Origin: Flavobacteriaceae bacterium
GTDB taxonomy: Bacteria > Bacteroidota > Bacteroidia > Flavobacteriales > Flavobacteriaceae
Reading direction: 5' to 3'
Length of the DNA stretch: 48,479 nucleotides
NCBI GenBank assembly: GCA_023558315.1
Contig: JAMJVX010000060.1
Coordinates: forward strand, 1 to 48,479
Position 1 is the first letter of the stretch, and the number at the start of each line of letters is the position of its first letter. Positions 15,950 through 26,177 of this stretch are shown here, piece after piece. Under the pieces are notes generated by a model. The model saw nothing but the letters and a program-made list of their open reading frames with translations, was not told the DNA's origin and searched no databases. A program made the position numbers and the translations under genes.

Positions 15950-17314
15950 GTGTTTTTAAAAAAGTATACCAAAGAATTTCGATATAATCTAAAGCTGTCC
16001 ATTCCTGTAACCTTGGGAATGCTGGCGCATACCTTTTTGCAACTCGCTGACAATATTATGGTGGGGCAATTGGGAACGGCAGAATTGGCTGCAGTTTCCT
16101 TAGGCAATAGTTTTGTATTTATTGCCATGTCCTTAGGATTGGGATTTTCTACAGCTATAACTCCATTAACGTCAGAATCAGATGGGCAAAACGACGTTAA
16201 AAAAGGACAGAATATTTTTTATCACGGTTTTATCCTTTGTGCAGTGATAGGGCTGTTTTTAGCCTTAGCAATTTTATTTGCAAGACCATTGTTGTATGTA
16301 ATGAATCAACCTGAAGAAGTGGTAGTGCTTACAGTTCCCTACCTAAAATGGGTAGCGTTGTCCTTATTCCCTTTAGTGACTTTCCAAGCCTTAAAACAAT
16401 TTGCCGATGGGTTGTCCGAAACGCGTCCAGCTATGTATGCGACTATTTTTGCAAATGGAATTAATATCTTATTTAACTACCTGTTGATTTTTGGAATGTG
16501 GGGGTTCCCAAAAATGGGTGTGGAAGGCGCAGGAATTGGCACCTTTGTATCGCGAATATTGATGATAGTATTTATCATTATTTACCTCCGCAATCACCGA
16601 AAATTTATTCCTTATATACACTTTAAATGGAAAAAACCTGAGTTTGCCATATTTAAAAAAATATTCAAATTGGGATTTCCTTCTGCGTTGCAAACATTTT
16701 TTGAAGTGCTCTTTTTTGTCGCATCTATTTGGATGGCAGGACTGTTGGGAAAAAACCCACAAGCAGCAAATCAGATTGCGTTTAACCTATCGGCGATGAC
16801 CTTTATGTTTGCCATGGGATTGAGTGTTGCAGCAATGATTAGAATAGGCAATCAGAAAGGATTAAAAGACTTTTTTGCCTTACGTAGAATTGCCTTTTCC
16901 CTATTTTTATTGGTAATAATTATAGATATTTTTACTTGTTTATTTTTTATAATTTTCCATGAACAACTCCCTTGGATTTATCTAAGCGATGATAATTCTC
17001 AAATATTAAACGATGTACATGAGGTAGTGAAATTAGCAGCAACTTTACTCATCATTTCTGGATTTTTTCAAATTTTTGATGGATTACAGGCCGTTATTTT
17101 AGGGGCGTTAAGGGGCTTACAAGATGTTTATAAACCTACACTCTTGATTTTTATTGCCTATATCGTGTTTGGAATTCCTGTAAGTTATTATTTAGGCATA
17201 AAAACACCTATGGGTGCAGTTGGTATATGGATAGGCTTATTAGTTGGGCTATTTATGTCCTCATTATTACTTTTTATACGATTTAATTCACTTTCAAAAA
17301 AATATTTATCATGA
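15950..17314 (+). CDS. MATE family efflux transporter
   Basis: A 454-residue inner-membrane protein starting at GTG 15950, three bases after the peptidase stop. It has twelve hydrophobic segments and the MATE motifs: N-terminal LQLADNIMVGQLGTAELAAV, FLALAILFARPLLYVMNQPE, and a second-half repeat beginning FKLGFPSALQTFFEVLFFVA followed by AANQIAFNLSAMTFMFAMGL. It resembles the NorM branch, which exports cationic drugs or metabolites in exchange for Na+ or H+. The PAP2 gene starts inside its stop codon (ATGA overlap), so these genes are translationally coupled. The substrate is unknown. Confidence 0.94.
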   Translation: MFLKKYTKEFRYNLKLSIPVTLGMLAHTFLQLADNIMVGQLGTAELAAVSLGNSFVFIAMSLGLGFSTAITPLTSESDGQNDVKKGQNIFYHGFILCAVIGLFLALAILFARPLLYVMNQPEEVVVLTVPYLKWVALSLFPLVTFQALKQFADGLSETRPAMYATIFANGINILFNYLLIFGMWGFPKMGVEGAGIGTFVSRILMIVFIIIYLRNHRKFIPYIHFKWKKPEFAIFKKIFKLGFPSALQTFFEVLFFVASIWMAGLLGKNPQAANQIAFNLSAMTFMFAMGLSVAAMIRIGNQKGLKDFFALRRIAFSLFLLVIIIDIFTCLFFIIFHEQLPWIYLSDDNSQILNDVHEVVKLAATLLIISGFFQIFDGLQAVILGALRGLQDVYKPTLLIFIAYIVFGIPVSYYLGIKTPMGAVGIWIGLLVGLFMSSLLLFIRFNSLSKKYLS

Positions 17315-17880
17315 TAGAAACTTTATTAGAATACGACCATTCACTATTTTTATATTTGAACAGTTTAGGCATCCCACTCTTTGATGGGTTTTGGATGCTA
17401 ATGACTAACTCCTTGACCAATGTGGTGCTTTATCTCTTTGCGTTGTTTTTATTTTTTAGAAATACCAAAAACTATAAATCATTACTCATTGTATTGGGAG
17501 GAGTGGCTGTGTTGATTTTAGTGACAGACCAAGTGACTAATCTATTTAAGTTTGGATTTGAGCGACTGCGCCCATGCCATAACGATTTATTTAAAGACGA
17601 GATGCGTTTAGTGAAATCGCATTGTGGAGGGCTTTACAGCTTTTTTTCAGGGCATTCGTCCAATTCCTTTGCCTTGGCTACTTTCTTTACTTTGTTGTTA
17701 ATACCCTATATTAGAAAAATAGGATTTCTTTTCTTTACTTTTGCATCCCTTATCGCTTATAGTCGCGTATATATAGGAGTACATTTTCCTATAGATATTA
17801 TCTGCGGGTCTCTTTTTGGTTTTTTATGGGGAAAAGTATTTTTTAGCCTTTGGAATAAGTGGTTGTTGGAGAGGGTGTAA
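17311..17880 (+). CDS. PAP2-family membrane phosphatase
   Basis: A 189-residue membrane protein with the three PAP2 signatures: KFGFERLRP (K-x6-RP, about residues 73-81), FFSGHSSNSF (PSGH-type with catalytic His, first residue Phe rather than Pro), and SRVYIGVHFPID (S-R-x5-H-x3-D with catalytic His). Five or six hydrophobic helices surround them. Family members dephosphorylate lipid phosphates on the periplasmic face, for example undecaprenyl pyrophosphate or phosphatidylglycerophosphate; recycling of the carrier lipid is a reasonable guess. The start codon overlaps the MATE stop by 4 bases. Confidence 0.92.
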   Translation: MIETLLEYDHSLFLYLNSLGIPLFDGFWMLMTNSLTNVVLYLFALFLFFRNTKNYKSLLIVLGGVAVLILVTDQVTNLFKFGFERLRPCHNDLFKDEMRLVKSHCGGLYSFFSGHSSNSFALATFFTLLLIPYIRKIGFLFFTFASLIAYSRVYIGVHFPIDIICGSLFGFLWGKVFFSLWNKWLLERV

Positions 17881-17913
17881 AGCTCTACAAACTTAATAAA
17901 TAAACAATTAGGA

Positions 17914-20900
17914 TTACTTATCTAATAAATAAAACTGGTCATTGTTTGTCGCTATCAAAAGTTGTTTTTTGTCAATGGATAGTATTTTTCTATAACTTTT
18001 AAAAGGAGGCAAAGGGAGTAACTCTTTATGCATCATTGTATCTTTTGTATAGGTTAAAATTCCTCCAGCATTAGCAGTGGCATTTCCTAAAAAGTTAAGA
18101 TGCCCTAAGTTGTTCCCTACATATACTATTTTTTTTGAGTCCTTTGTATCTGCTACATAAAAGTCTTGAATGGTACTTTTTTGTGCCTCTGTGGGAAGAG
18201 GAATTTTTTCAAATCCTTTTTCACCTTGGACAAAAAGCATAGATTGTAATTCTGCAATAGATTTTTGTACTAATATATCAGTGGTATTTTTGCCTGTCAG
18301 TTGCTCAAATGTTCTCACTTTTGAAAAGCCCGTATAGCTTCTAAATCTCTTTTTAAGCGAAGGTACTTGCTTGTCTAATTGATTTTTTGTGGCAAAAGGA
18401 ACTAAGGTATCTTGATAAGGATAAAAGATAATTGGGTCTAATCTTTCATTGTCGTCAATATCGTCTAAGTATAATTGAATAGGTTTTTTTGCAGATGCTT
18501 TCCATTTGGTATTTAACCCTGCATTTCCAACTAAAAAATCTTTTTTGCCATCCTCGTTAATATCCAAAACTTTAACAACATTCCATAACCCTTCTGTATT
18601 TTCTAGGTTGTATTCTGCAGTGGCATTTTCAAAATTTTTCCCATCAAGGTTTAGATATATGGATACAGGCATCCAATCTCCAACGGCTACTAAATCTAAA
18701 AAACTGTCGTTATTGACATCTACCCACTCACTATCCGTTATCATCCCTAAGCGTTGCTCAAAAAAGATTGAAAACCCTAATTTTCCGTTATTTTTCAACA
18801 GATAACTATTCGGACTTAATCCATAGGCTCCAGGAACAGAGCGCCCTCCTACAAAAATATCTATAAATCCATCTTTGTCAAAATCTCCAGCAGCGACACT
18901 TCCAGAATTAATTTGTGGCAAAGGATGTTTATGAATACTAAAAATCCCATTCCCATCATTGATATAAATCCTATCTTCAAAAGTTTCTTGGTTTTCATAA
19001 TTGTCATTCCCTCCTCTTGCGACGTAAATATCTAAATCTCCATCATTTTCAAAATCAAATGCCACAGCATCTACATCTTCATACACATTTTCATTGGCAA
19101 ATAATTTTTCTTGTTGCTTTGTAAAGGAGCCATCCTCTTTTTGAAAAAATAATGAAGGTTCTTGAAAACGACCTCCACCTACAAATACATCTGTAAGTCC
19201 ATCTTTATTAAAATCAGAAGAAACCACAGCAGGTCCTTCTTTAGAAAGCATTTCTGGAATTAAAATCTCTGATTTATAGTCTAAATAATAGTTTTCTTTA
19301 TGTGTGAGGGGAAAATCCTTTATCTTTTTAGAAGGAGATTTAACATAAGTATAATTAGGTAATGTTGCGTTAGGTCTTTCAACTAGTAGCGTTTGATTTA
19401 TCGCTACATTTTTTACCGTTTGTAATTTTCCATCTGCCCAAACAATTTCTAAGGAATCTATAGTCGAAAAGTCTCCTAATCCAAAGTGTAAAAGATGAGA
19501 AGAAGAAGATTGAAATCCTTTTGCAGGAGCAAGTTCTTTATATAGTTTTTTGTCACCATTATACAAATAGACTTTTGCGTTAAATATTGATGGATATTTT
19601 TTATTTCCTTTTAGCTTTAGTGTAAGGTAATTTGTTGGATTAGAGAGTTTTGTTTCTAAAATAGTTGCTTTTTGATTAATGTTATTTACCACAATATCTA
19701 AGTCGCCATCGTTGTCTAAATCAGCAGTTGCAGCACCATTGGAATAGGAGGGAGTGAGCCCAATATTTTTATTTTGTTTCTCAAATTCTAATGCCCCGTT
19801 ATTCAAATAAAGGATATTAGAAATTTTTAACGTAGGCATTATCTCAATAATTTTTTGTTCCAACTCCATTCTTTTCTCCCTACTGTATTCGCTAAAAGAA
19901 GCACTACTCATAAAATTGATATAGTCTAAGTCATTTGGACGTTTATATATTCCGTTTGTTATAAAAATATCCTTATAACTATTATTATCAAAATCTTCTA
20001 ACAATACAGACCAACTCCAGTCAGTAGCGAAAGTGTTTGTCAGCGCACTAATTTCTTCAAAATATCCTTTTTGGGTATTTAGCTGCAATTGGTTATTCGC
20101 ATATTGTTTACCGTATCCAAAATCTTCTTTAATAGTACTTATTTCATCTTCTTCTTCTCCTCCTGATTTTAATAAAACCTCTGCTGAAAAGGGCATCATA
20201 TCTAAGGTGAAAATATCCGTATGACTATCGTTATTTATATCTGCAATATCTACCCCCATGGTAAAACGAGAGGTATGTGACATGTATGTTTCCCCTAATT
20301 CCTTGAATGTTTTGTCTTTTTGATTGATATAGATATAATCATTTTCATGAAAATCATTTCCTATATAAATATCAGTCCACCCATCATTATTAATATCAGC
20401 AGTTTTAATGGCTAAACCATAACCTAATGAGGAACTGTAAATCCCTGCTTTCTCTGTAACATCTACAAACCTATTTTCTTTTTCATTTAATTTATTTTCA
20501 AACAATCTATCTCCTGCTAAAGGGTCTTTATCAAAACGTTTATTAGATTTACCATAACTATTTACCGTATGAACAGAATGATTGAGGAGATACATATCTA
20601 AATCACCATCTCTGTCATAGTCAAAAAAAGAAGCCTGTGTAGAAAATCCAGTAAAGTCTAATCCATATGTTTTTGCTACTTCATTAAAAGTGCCATCGCC
20701 GTTATTTAGATAAAGTAGATTTCGTCCTTTAAGAGTTTTGTAGTTTCCTACGGCACACACGTATATATCTACATTCCCATCGTTATTTATATCAGCAATG
20801 CTAACTCCAGTAGACCAAAAACCAGTGTCTAAAATCCCAGCTTCTTCTGTAAAATCTTTAAAATTAAAATCACCTAAGTTTAAATATAATTTATTGGGTT

Positions 20901-21147
20901 TTTGATTTGCCGTAAAAAATAAATCTTCTTTCCCATCATTATTGATGTCTCCAATGGCTACTCCGCCTCCGTTATAATAGTATAGAAAATCAATGATGTT
21001 TAAACTATCCTTATATTCTAAATCATTTGAAAAAGTAATATTTGTCTTTTCTGAAGAAATTTCTTTAAAGAGAAGAGGAGAGGGATTATTTTTAGAAGTA
21101 CAAGAAAATAATAAGACGAGAGTAAAAATTATTAAATAGGATTTCAT
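17914..21147 (-). CDS. Large VCBS/FG-GAP repeat lipoprotein with ASPIC/UnbV domain
   Basis: A 1077-residue lipoprotein: signal peptide ending LLFSC with C16 as the lipidated Cys. I count at least twelve calcium-binding loops of the D-x-D/N-x-D-G-x-x-D type, such as DINNDGKEDLF, DYDRDGDLDMY, DLDNDGDLDIV, DFNKDGLTDVF and DVNNDSFLDLV, implying two beta-propeller-like units. Between them (about residues 510-590) is an ASPIC/UnbV-type segment (APAKGFQSSSSHLLHFGLG; DSLEIVWADGKLQ). Such proteins are common in Flavobacteriaceae, often near SusC/SusD genes, but no SusC/SusD pair is adjacent here. Probable surface-exposed binding or adhesion protein; the ligand is unknown. It starts one base after the merR stop. 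Confidence 0.88.
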   Translation of the reverse strand: MKSYLIIFTLVLLFSCTSKNNPSPLLFKEISSEKTNITFSNDLEYKDSLNIIDFLYYYNGGGVAIGDINNDGKEDLFFTANQKPNKLYLNLGDFNFKDFTEEAGILDTGFWSTGVSIADINNDGNVDIYVCAVGNYKTLKGRNLLYLNNGDGTFNEVAKTYGLDFTGFSTQASFFDYDRDGDLDMYLLNHSVHTVNSYGKSNKRFDKDPLAGDRLFENKLNEKENRFVDVTEKAGIYSSSLGYGLAIKTADINNDGWTDIYIGNDFHENDYIYINQKDKTFKELGETYMSHTSRFTMGVDIADINNDSHTDIFTLDMMPFSAEVLLKSGGEEEDEISTIKEDFGYGKQYANNQLQLNTQKGYFEEISALTNTFATDWSWSVLLEDFDNNSYKDIFITNGIYKRPNDLDYINFMSSASFSEYSREKRMELEQKIIEIMPTLKISNILYLNNGALEFEKQNKNIGLTPSYSNGAATADLDNDGDLDIVVNNINQKATILETKLSNPTNYLTLKLKGNKKYPSIFNAKVYLYNGDKKLYKELAPAKGFQSSSSHLLHFGLGDFSTIDSLEIVWADGKLQTVKNVAINQTLLVERPNATLPNYTYVKSPSKKIKDFPLTHKENYYLDYKSEILIPEMLSKEGPAVVSSDFNKDGLTDVFVGGGRFQEPSLFFQKEDGSFTKQQEKLFANENVYEDVDAVAFDFENDGDLDIYVARGGNDNYENQETFEDRIYINDGNGIFSIHKHPLPQINSGSVAAGDFDKDGFIDIFVGGRSVPGAYGLSPNSYLLKNNGKLGFSIFFEQRLGMITDSEWVDVNNDSFLDLVAVGDWMPVSIYLNLDGKNFENATAEYNLENTEGLWNVVKVLDINEDGKKDFLVGNAGLNTKWKASAKKPIQLYLDDIDDNERLDPIIFYPYQDTLVPFATKNQLDKQVPSLKKRFRSYTGFSKVRTFEQLTGKNTTDILVQKSIAELQSMLFVQGEKGFEKIPLPTEAQKSTIQDFYVADTKDSKKIVYVGNNLGHLNFLGNATANAGGILTYTKDTMMHKELLPLPPFKSYRKILSIDKKQLLIATNNDQFYLLDK

Positions 21148-21148
21148 A

Positions 21149-21490
21149 TTAATGTGTAGAAAGCGTTTGTTTTATTTCTAAAAGTTTTTCTTTAATTGAA
21201 AGAAGTGATTCTGTCACTTGTTCAGGAGTAACTTTATTTTTTTTTGATTCTTTTAAATAGTTTTTTGCCCCTTCAATAGTGTATTTTTTTTCTTTTAACA
21301 ATGAATATATTAGGGATACTACTTTTATATTTTCCTGTGTGAACTTGCGAATATTTCCTTTATTCTTATGAATTCGTAATTGGTCAAATTCTTTTTCCCA
21401 AAACCGTAATAAAGAAGTAGAAACATCAAAATACTTTGCAACTTCCCCAATAGTGTAGTATTTTTTCTCGGGAAGATTGTTAAGATTCAT
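21149..21490 (-). CDS. MerR family transcriptional regulator
   Basis: A 113-residue protein with an N-terminal MerR winged helix-turn-helix: YYTIGEVAKYFDVSTSLLRF, then WEKEFDQLRIHKNKGNIRKF (about residues 11-50), then an alpha-helical stretch and a short C-terminal coiled coil (about residues 80-113). There is no C-terminal effector-binding domain or metal-binding Cys pattern, so the inducer is not obvious. From memory, a small MerR gene next to the M23 peptidase and alaS is a recurrent flavobacterial arrangement. It lies 10 bases after the M23 gene and one base before the VCBS lipoprotein gene. Confidence 0.9.
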   Translation of the reverse strand: MNLNNLPEKKYYTIGEVAKYFDVSTSLLRFWEKEFDQLRIHKNKGNIRKFTQENIKVVSLIYSLLKEKKYTIEGAKNYLKESKKNKVTPEQVTESLLSIKEKLLEIKQTLSTH

Positions 21491-21500
21491 TTAATAAAAC

Positions 21501-22475
21501 TTAATCCAATGATTGCGTTTCGTTTGCAGCGGCTTTTAAAAGCGCTTCAAATTCCTCAGTACTAAGGTTTCCGTAGTAGAAGTTTATAGGGTTAACACGT
21601 TTGTTTCTTTTATGAATCTCATAATGTAGGTGGGGAGCTACAGATCTTCCAGTATTTCCTACAAATCCAATGACATCACCGCGTTTAACTTTTTGATTGA
21701 CTTTTACATTATATTCACTAAGATGTGCATATAAACTAATGTATCCATGTCCGTGCTTTATACGAATATGATTTCCATACCCTCTAGATTTATTATCAGC
21801 TCTAATAACAACGCCATTTCCAGAAGCATACACAGGAGTACCAATTTTTGCAGAAAAGTCCATCCCATAATGTTTTTTACGAACTTTAGTGAATGGATCT
21901 ATTCTCCATCCATATCCTGAAGCCATTCGTCTTAAATCTTTATTTCTAACAGGTTGAATAGAAGGGATTACAGCTAAAAATTTATCCTTATTTATAGCTA
22001 ATTTTTCTATTTCATCTAGAGATCTAGATTGGATTAATATTTGTTTACTTAAAATATCTAATTGTTTAGTAGTATTGATTATTAAGTCAGAGTTATTAAA
22101 TCCTTCTAATTTTTTATATCTATTTATTCCTCCAAATCCAGCAAGTCTTTGTTCTTTAGGGATAGGATTTGCATTAAAATAAGCGCGGTATAGATTATTA
22201 TCTCTATTCTCAATATTTGACATAACCTCCTCTAAATGATGCATCCTAGTAGTTATAAACTCAAATTGAAGTTGATAATTCTCTAATTCTCTTTGTTGGA
22301 TTTTTTCTTTTTGAGTAATTAAAAAATCAGTTTTAGATAAAAAGTAAAAACCAACTTGTCCGAACAATATTGCACACCCAATAAACAACAATGATTTTTT
22401 TAGGATACTTTTCCTTGTATCTACTTTAGAATAATTTAATGTTTTTTTGTTATAATAAAATTTTTCTCTTATCAT
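21501..22475 (-). CDS. M23-family (LytM-type) membrane-anchored peptidoglycan endopeptidase
   Basis: The start is placed at ATG 22475 (MIREKFYYNKKTLNYSKV); the longer frame from 22568 would overlap alaS on the other strand and lie upstream of the promoter. The 324-residue protein has one membrane helix (about residues 28-48), a coiled-coil stalk (about 52-85) and a C-terminal LytM domain: GYGWRIDPFT, KKHYGMDFSA (H-x3-D zinc ligands), LYAHLSEYN (catalytic His) and APHLHYEIHK (H-x-H). All zinc and catalytic residues are present, so it should cleave peptidoglycan cross-links in the periplasm, in cell-wall growth or division. It is divergent from alaS and leads the M23-merR-VCBS run. Confidence 0.94.
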   Translation of the reverse strand: MIREKFYYNKKTLNYSKVDTRKSILKKSLLFIGCAILFGQVGFYFLSKTDFLITQKEKIQQRELENYQLQFEFITTRMHHLEEVMSNIENRDNNLYRAYFNANPIPKEQRLAGFGGINRYKKLEGFNNSDLIINTTKQLDILSKQILIQSRSLDEIEKLAINKDKFLAVIPSIQPVRNKDLRRMASGYGWRIDPFTKVRKKHYGMDFSAKIGTPVYASGNGVVIRADNKSRGYGNHIRIKHGHGYISLYAHLSEYNVKVNQKVKRGDVIGFVGNTGRSVAPHLHYEIHKRNKRVNPINFYYGNLSTEEFEALLKAAANETQSLD

Positions 22476-22492
22476 TAATAATCCTTTTTGAT

Positions 22493-22500
22493 TAATTTTG
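22493..22500 (+). promoter_or_regulatory. Candidate -7 box for alaS
   Basis: TAATTTTG matches TANNTTTG exactly, 58 bases upstream of the alaS ATG at 22559, within the short divergent region shared with the M23 gene. Confidence 0.4.
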
Positions 22501-22518
22501 CAAATTACAAAATGGAGG

Positions 22519-22526
22519 CAAAGATA
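22519..22526 (-). promoter_or_regulatory. Candidate promoter for the M23 gene
   Basis: The minus strand reads TATCTTTG (exact TANNTTTG), 43 bases upstream of ATG 22475, with a TTG at 22545-22547 (minus) at a spacing of 18, the expected distance for the -33 element. This is the best two-part promoter in the window. Confidence 0.55.
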
Positions 22527-22558
22527 TAAAAAATTATTAACACACAATAAATTAATAA

Positions 22559-25186
22559 ATGAATTCAATAGAAATTAGACAAAAGTTCTTAGATTTTTTT
22601 CGTACTAAAGACCATAAATTAGTGCCTTCCGCATCTATTCTAATAAAAGATGACCCTACTTTATTATTTACAAATGCAGGGATGAATCCTTTCAAGGATT
22701 ATTTTTTAGGGAATGCTACTCCACAGAGTTTACGCATAGCAAACTCACAAAAATGTTTAAGAGTATCTGGAAAACACAATGATTTAGAAGAAGTTGGGAT
22801 AGATACGTATCACCATACCTTTTTTGAGATGCTTGGAAATTGGAGTTTTGGAGATTATTTTAAAAAAGAAGCCATTACTTGGGCTTGGGAGCTAATTACC
22901 GAGATATATAAGATTGACAAAGAGGATTTGTACATCACAGTTTTTGGAGGAGAAGATGCTGAAAACTTAGCCATGGATAAGGAAGCGTATGAGTTTTGGA
23001 AGGAGATAGTTCCTCAAGAACGAATATTAATGGGCAGTAAAAAGGATAATTTTTGGGAAATGGGCGCTCAAGGTCCTTGTGGTCCTTGTTCAGAATTACA
23101 TGTAGATATAAGAAGTAAGGAAGAGAAAAAAAGAATAAAAGGGGAAGACTTAGTTAATAAAGACCATCCGCAAGTAATTGAAGTTTGGAATTTAGTTTTT
23201 ATTGAGTTTAATAGAAAGAAAGATGGAGAGTTAGAAAAATTATCTAAAAAACATATAGATACAGGGATGGGTTTGGAGCGTTTGGCTATGGTTTTACAAG
23301 AAGTTAAATCTAATTATGACACAGATATTTTTACCCCATTAATTAGAGAAGTAACAACAATTACAGGGAATGATTATGGAAAAGACACAAAAACAGATAT
23401 AGCTATTCGTGTAATCGTAGATCACATACGTGCAGTATATTTTACTATAGCAGATGGGCAACTGCCAAGTAATACTGGCGCTGGATATGTAATTCGTAGA
23501 ATTTTACGAAGAGCAATTCGCTATGGATATACATTTTTAAATCAAAAAGAGCCTTTTATCTATAAATTAATACCGACACTTTCAGAGCAATTGGGTCAAG
23601 TTTATCCTGAATTGGCACAACAACAACAATTAGCTCAGAATGTGATTAAGCAAGAAGAAAAATCATTTCTGGCCACTTTAGAACAAGGATTAAAATTATT
23701 AAAATCAGCAATAACATCATCTTCTGCAAAAGGCAAAATAAGCGGCAAGAAAGCATTTGAATTATATGACACTTATGGCTTTCCTTTAGATTTAACTACT
23801 CTTATCGCTAAGGAAAACAAGATGGATGTTGATAATGAAGAGTTTGATGTTGAGATGCAAAAACAGAAAAATAGGTCTCGGGATGCTTCTAAAAACAATA
23901 TAGATGATTGGGTTGTGTTACAAGAAGATGCTATTCAGGAGTTTGTGGGATACGATACCTTATCCACAAAGGTTAAAATTGTACAGTATAGAAAAGTGGA
24001 AATGCCTAAGCAAGGAATTATTTATCAGTTAAAATTTAATCTTACTCCTTTTTATCCAGAAAGCGGAGGGCAAGTGGGAGACAAGGGCTATTTAAAATCT
24101 TCAGATGGAGATGTGTCATATATCATAGATACCAAAAAAGAAAATAATACTATTATTCATTGGGTTAAAACGCTACCTAAGGATTTAAATCAGACATTTG
24201 AAGCAAGTGTAGATATTAAACAAAGAAATAGAACATCTTCTAACCATACAGCCACACATTTATTGCATCAAGCGTTAAGATCGATTCTCGGCACACATGT
24301 GGAACAAAAAGGTTCTACAGTACATTCTGGAGAGTTTCGTTTTGACTTTTCACATTTTTCAAAAGTATTTGATGAAGAAATACTCCTTATTGAGCAATTT
24401 GTAAATGCAAGAATAAGAGAACAAATCGCCTTAAATGAAAGGAGAAATGTCCCTGTATCAGAAGCTTTAGAGGAAGGAGCCATTGCTTTATTTGGAGAAA
24501 AATATGAGGATACAGTCCGAGTTATCCAGTTTGGACTTTCTAAGGAGCTTTGTGGGGGTACGCACGTAAAGAACACCGCAGATATTTGGTATTTTAAAGT
24601 CATAAATGAAACCGCAGTTGCTAGCGGAGTTAGAAGGATTGAAGCAATTACTGGCGATGCATGTAAAAAATATTTTGAAGCACAAACAAAATCATTTGAT
24701 GGAATTAAAAAAGAGTTAAAAAACCCTATAGAACCTCTTAAAATAATTCAAAAACTTAAAAATGAAAATGTTGAATTAAAGAAAAAAGTTACTCTTTTAG
24801 AAAAAGTACAAGCAGAGAGCATTAAAGAAAATTTGGAGAAAAAAATACATCTCTTAGCAAATGGAATTTCTTTAATAAAGAGCGAAAATATCCTTGATAT
24901 ATCTTCAAATAATTTAAAAGATATTGCTTTTAAAATTAGAAATAACTATGATAACACTGTTTTTATAGGAGCAACTAAATCAGGTGAAAAAATAATTCTC
25001 AGCGGTTCAATCTCCCCTAACTTAGAAAAAAAAGGATTTAGTGCAAATACCCTAATTAATGAAATTGCTCCATGTATAGGAGGAAAAGGAGGAGGTCAGG
25101 CTTCATTTGCTACAGCAGGTGGAAATAACCCAAAGGGATTAGCAGAAGCACTAAATAGAGCAGAAAAAATTATAAATAATCATTAA
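22559..25186 (+). CDS. alaS: Alanyl-tRNA synthetase
   Basis: An 875-residue class II synthetase that charges tRNA-Ala. The N-terminal aminoacylation domain has [33 protein letters not shown] and [10 protein letters not shown]. The helical domain has [14 protein letters not shown]. The editing domain carries the zinc/active-site motifs [11 protein letters not shown] (about residues 562-572) and CGGTHV (about 664-669). The C-terminal C-Ala domain ends with [15 protein letters not shown]. It has full normal length and all motifs are present. It is divergent from the M23 peptidase gene and followed 30 bases later by the SRPBCC gene, which appears to have its own -7 box. Confidence 0.98.
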   Translation: MNSIEIRQKFLDFFRTKDHKLVPSASILIKDDPTLLFTNAGMNPFKDYFLGNATPQSLRIANSQKCLRVSGKHNDLEEVGIDTYHHTFFEMLGNWSFGDYFKKEAITWAWELITEIYKIDKEDLYITVFGGEDAENLAMDKEAYEFWKEIVPQERILMGSKKDNFWEMGAQGPCGPCSELHVDIRSKEEKKRIKGEDLVNKDHPQVIEVWNLVFIEFNRKKDGELEKLSKKHIDTGMGLERLAMVLQEVKSNYDTDIFTPLIREVTTITGNDYGKDTKTDIAIRVIVDHIRAVYFTIADGQLPSNTGAGYVIRRILRRAIRYGYTFLNQKEPFIYKLIPTLSEQLGQVYPELAQQQQLAQNVIKQEEKSFLATLEQGLKLLKSAITSSSAKGKISGKKAFELYDTYGFPLDLTTLIAKENKMDVDNEEFDVEMQKQKNRSRDASKNNIDDWVVLQEDAIQEFVGYDTLSTKVKIVQYRKVEMPKQGIIYQLKFNLTPFYPESGGQVGDKGYLKSSDGDVSYIIDTKKENNTIIHWVKTLPKDLNQTFEASVDIKQRNRTSSNHTATHLLHQALRSILGTHVEQKGSTVHSGEFRFDFSHFSKVFDEEILLIEQFVNARIREQIALNERRNVPVSEALEEGAIALFGEKYEDTVRVIQFGLSKELCGGTHVKNTADIWYFKVINETAVASGVRRIEAITGDACKKYFEAQTKSFDGIKKELKNPIEPLKIIQKLKNENVELKKKVTLLEKVQAESIKENLEKKIHLLANGISLIKSENILDISSNNLKDIAFKIRNNYDNTVFIGATKSGEKIILSGSISPNLEKKGFSANTLINEIAPCIGGKGGGQASFATAGGNNPKGLAEALNRAEKIINNH

Positions 25187-25192
25187 AAATGA

Positions 25193-25200
25193 TATTTTTG
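25193..25200 (+). promoter_or_regulatory. Candidate -7 box for the SRPBCC/GyrI-like gene
   Basis: TATTTTTG matches TANNTTTG exactly. It sits between the alaS stop and the next ATG, 16 bases before the start at 25217. No clear -33 partner is seen. Confidence 0.45.
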
Positions 25201-25216
25201 CACAAAAATTTATCAT

Positions 25217-26176
25217 ATGCAAGGAAAACCCTTTCCAAAATTTAATTACTCTATAAAGGAAAGTTTAGTAATTGAGGAAGAAGCTCAAACGATTTTTGAT
25301 ATTTTAATTGATTTCAAAACTTGGAAATCTTGGAACCCTTGGGTTAGTCATGAACCTGATGTAAATCTAGAGTATAGTAAAACTTCAAAAAAAGAGGGTA
25401 GTTTTTATACTTGGAATGGAGAGAAGATAGGGTCTGGAAAAATGGAGAACCTAACCTTCAATCCCACGACACAAATAATACAAAGATTAGAATTTATAAA
25501 ACCTTTTAAAGCCCTTTCTAAAGTTGTTTGGGACTTAGAAAAAACCAAAAAAGGGACATTAGTTACATGGACGATGCATGGATATATGCCTTTCTTACTT
25601 CGTTTTATGCTAAGCAAAATGAAAAAGGCTTTGAGTAGTGATTTTAAATATGGATTGGCGATGTTAAATGGAAAAATTAACAAAAAAGCAAATAATATAA
25701 AATTAACATTTCATAAAGATTCTACAAATTTTGATATTCAGAAGTATTTGTCTGTACCGTTTAGCGGAAAAATAGAGGACTTGCCAAAGGCCATGGAAAA
25801 AGGCTATGGAAAACTTTTTGACTATATAGAAAAAAGTGATTTTGAAATGTGTGGTCCAGCCCTTGGGATTTACCATAAAATGAATAAGAAGAAAAATACT
25901 ACAGAATGTGATATAGCAGTTCCTATAAAGGGGAAGGGAGATAAAGGAGAATTTGAGATTAAAAAATTAGACATTCAAAAGTATTTTAAAACTACTTTAC
26001 AAGGAGATTATACATTTTTAAGTATTGCTTGGCACCAAGCATTTTCACATTTAAGATTACGAAGAAAAAACAAATTCATTTGGAGAAAACCTATGCTTGA
26101 AGTATATGCCACAGACCCAAGAAAGGTGAAATCTAGAAATGAGTATTTAACAGATTTATTAATACCCATAAAATAA
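25217..26176 (+). CDS. SRPBCC plus GyrI-like effector-binding domain protein
   Basis: A 319-residue cytoplasmic protein with two domains. Residues about 10-160 look like a START/SRPBCC (polyketide cyclase/AHSA1-like) ligand-binding fold, with the usual DFKTWKSWNPW near the start and GTLVTWTMHGYM near the end. Residues about 165-319 look like a GyrI-like/AraC effector-binding domain (YGKLFDYIEKSDFEMCGPAL; CDIAVPI; WHQAFSHL). There is no DNA-binding domain, so it is not a complete regulator; it probably binds a small molecule. It lies between alaS and the Wzy-like pair, whose first gene starts one base after its stop, so cotranscription is likely although no functional link is evident. Confidence 0.8.
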   Translation: MQGKPFPKFNYSIKESLVIEEEAQTIFDILIDFKTWKSWNPWVSHEPDVNLEYSKTSKKEGSFYTWNGEKIGSGKMENLTFNPTTQIIQRLEFIKPFKALSKVVWDLEKTKKGTLVTWTMHGYMPFLLRFMLSKMKKALSSDFKYGLAMLNGKINKKANNIKLTFHKDSTNFDIQKYLSVPFSGKIEDLPKAMEKGYGKLFDYIEKSDFEMCGPALGIYHKMNKKKNTTECDIAVPIKGKGDKGEFEIKKLDIQKYFKTTLQGDYTFLSIAWHQAFSHLRLRRKNKFIWRKPMLEVYATDPRKVKSRNEYLTDLLIPIK

Positions 26177-26177
26177 A

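Noticed and set aside
22476-22568. Longer start for the M23 peptidase
   Set aside because: It would overlap the alaS start on the opposite strand and run through both candidate -7 boxes.
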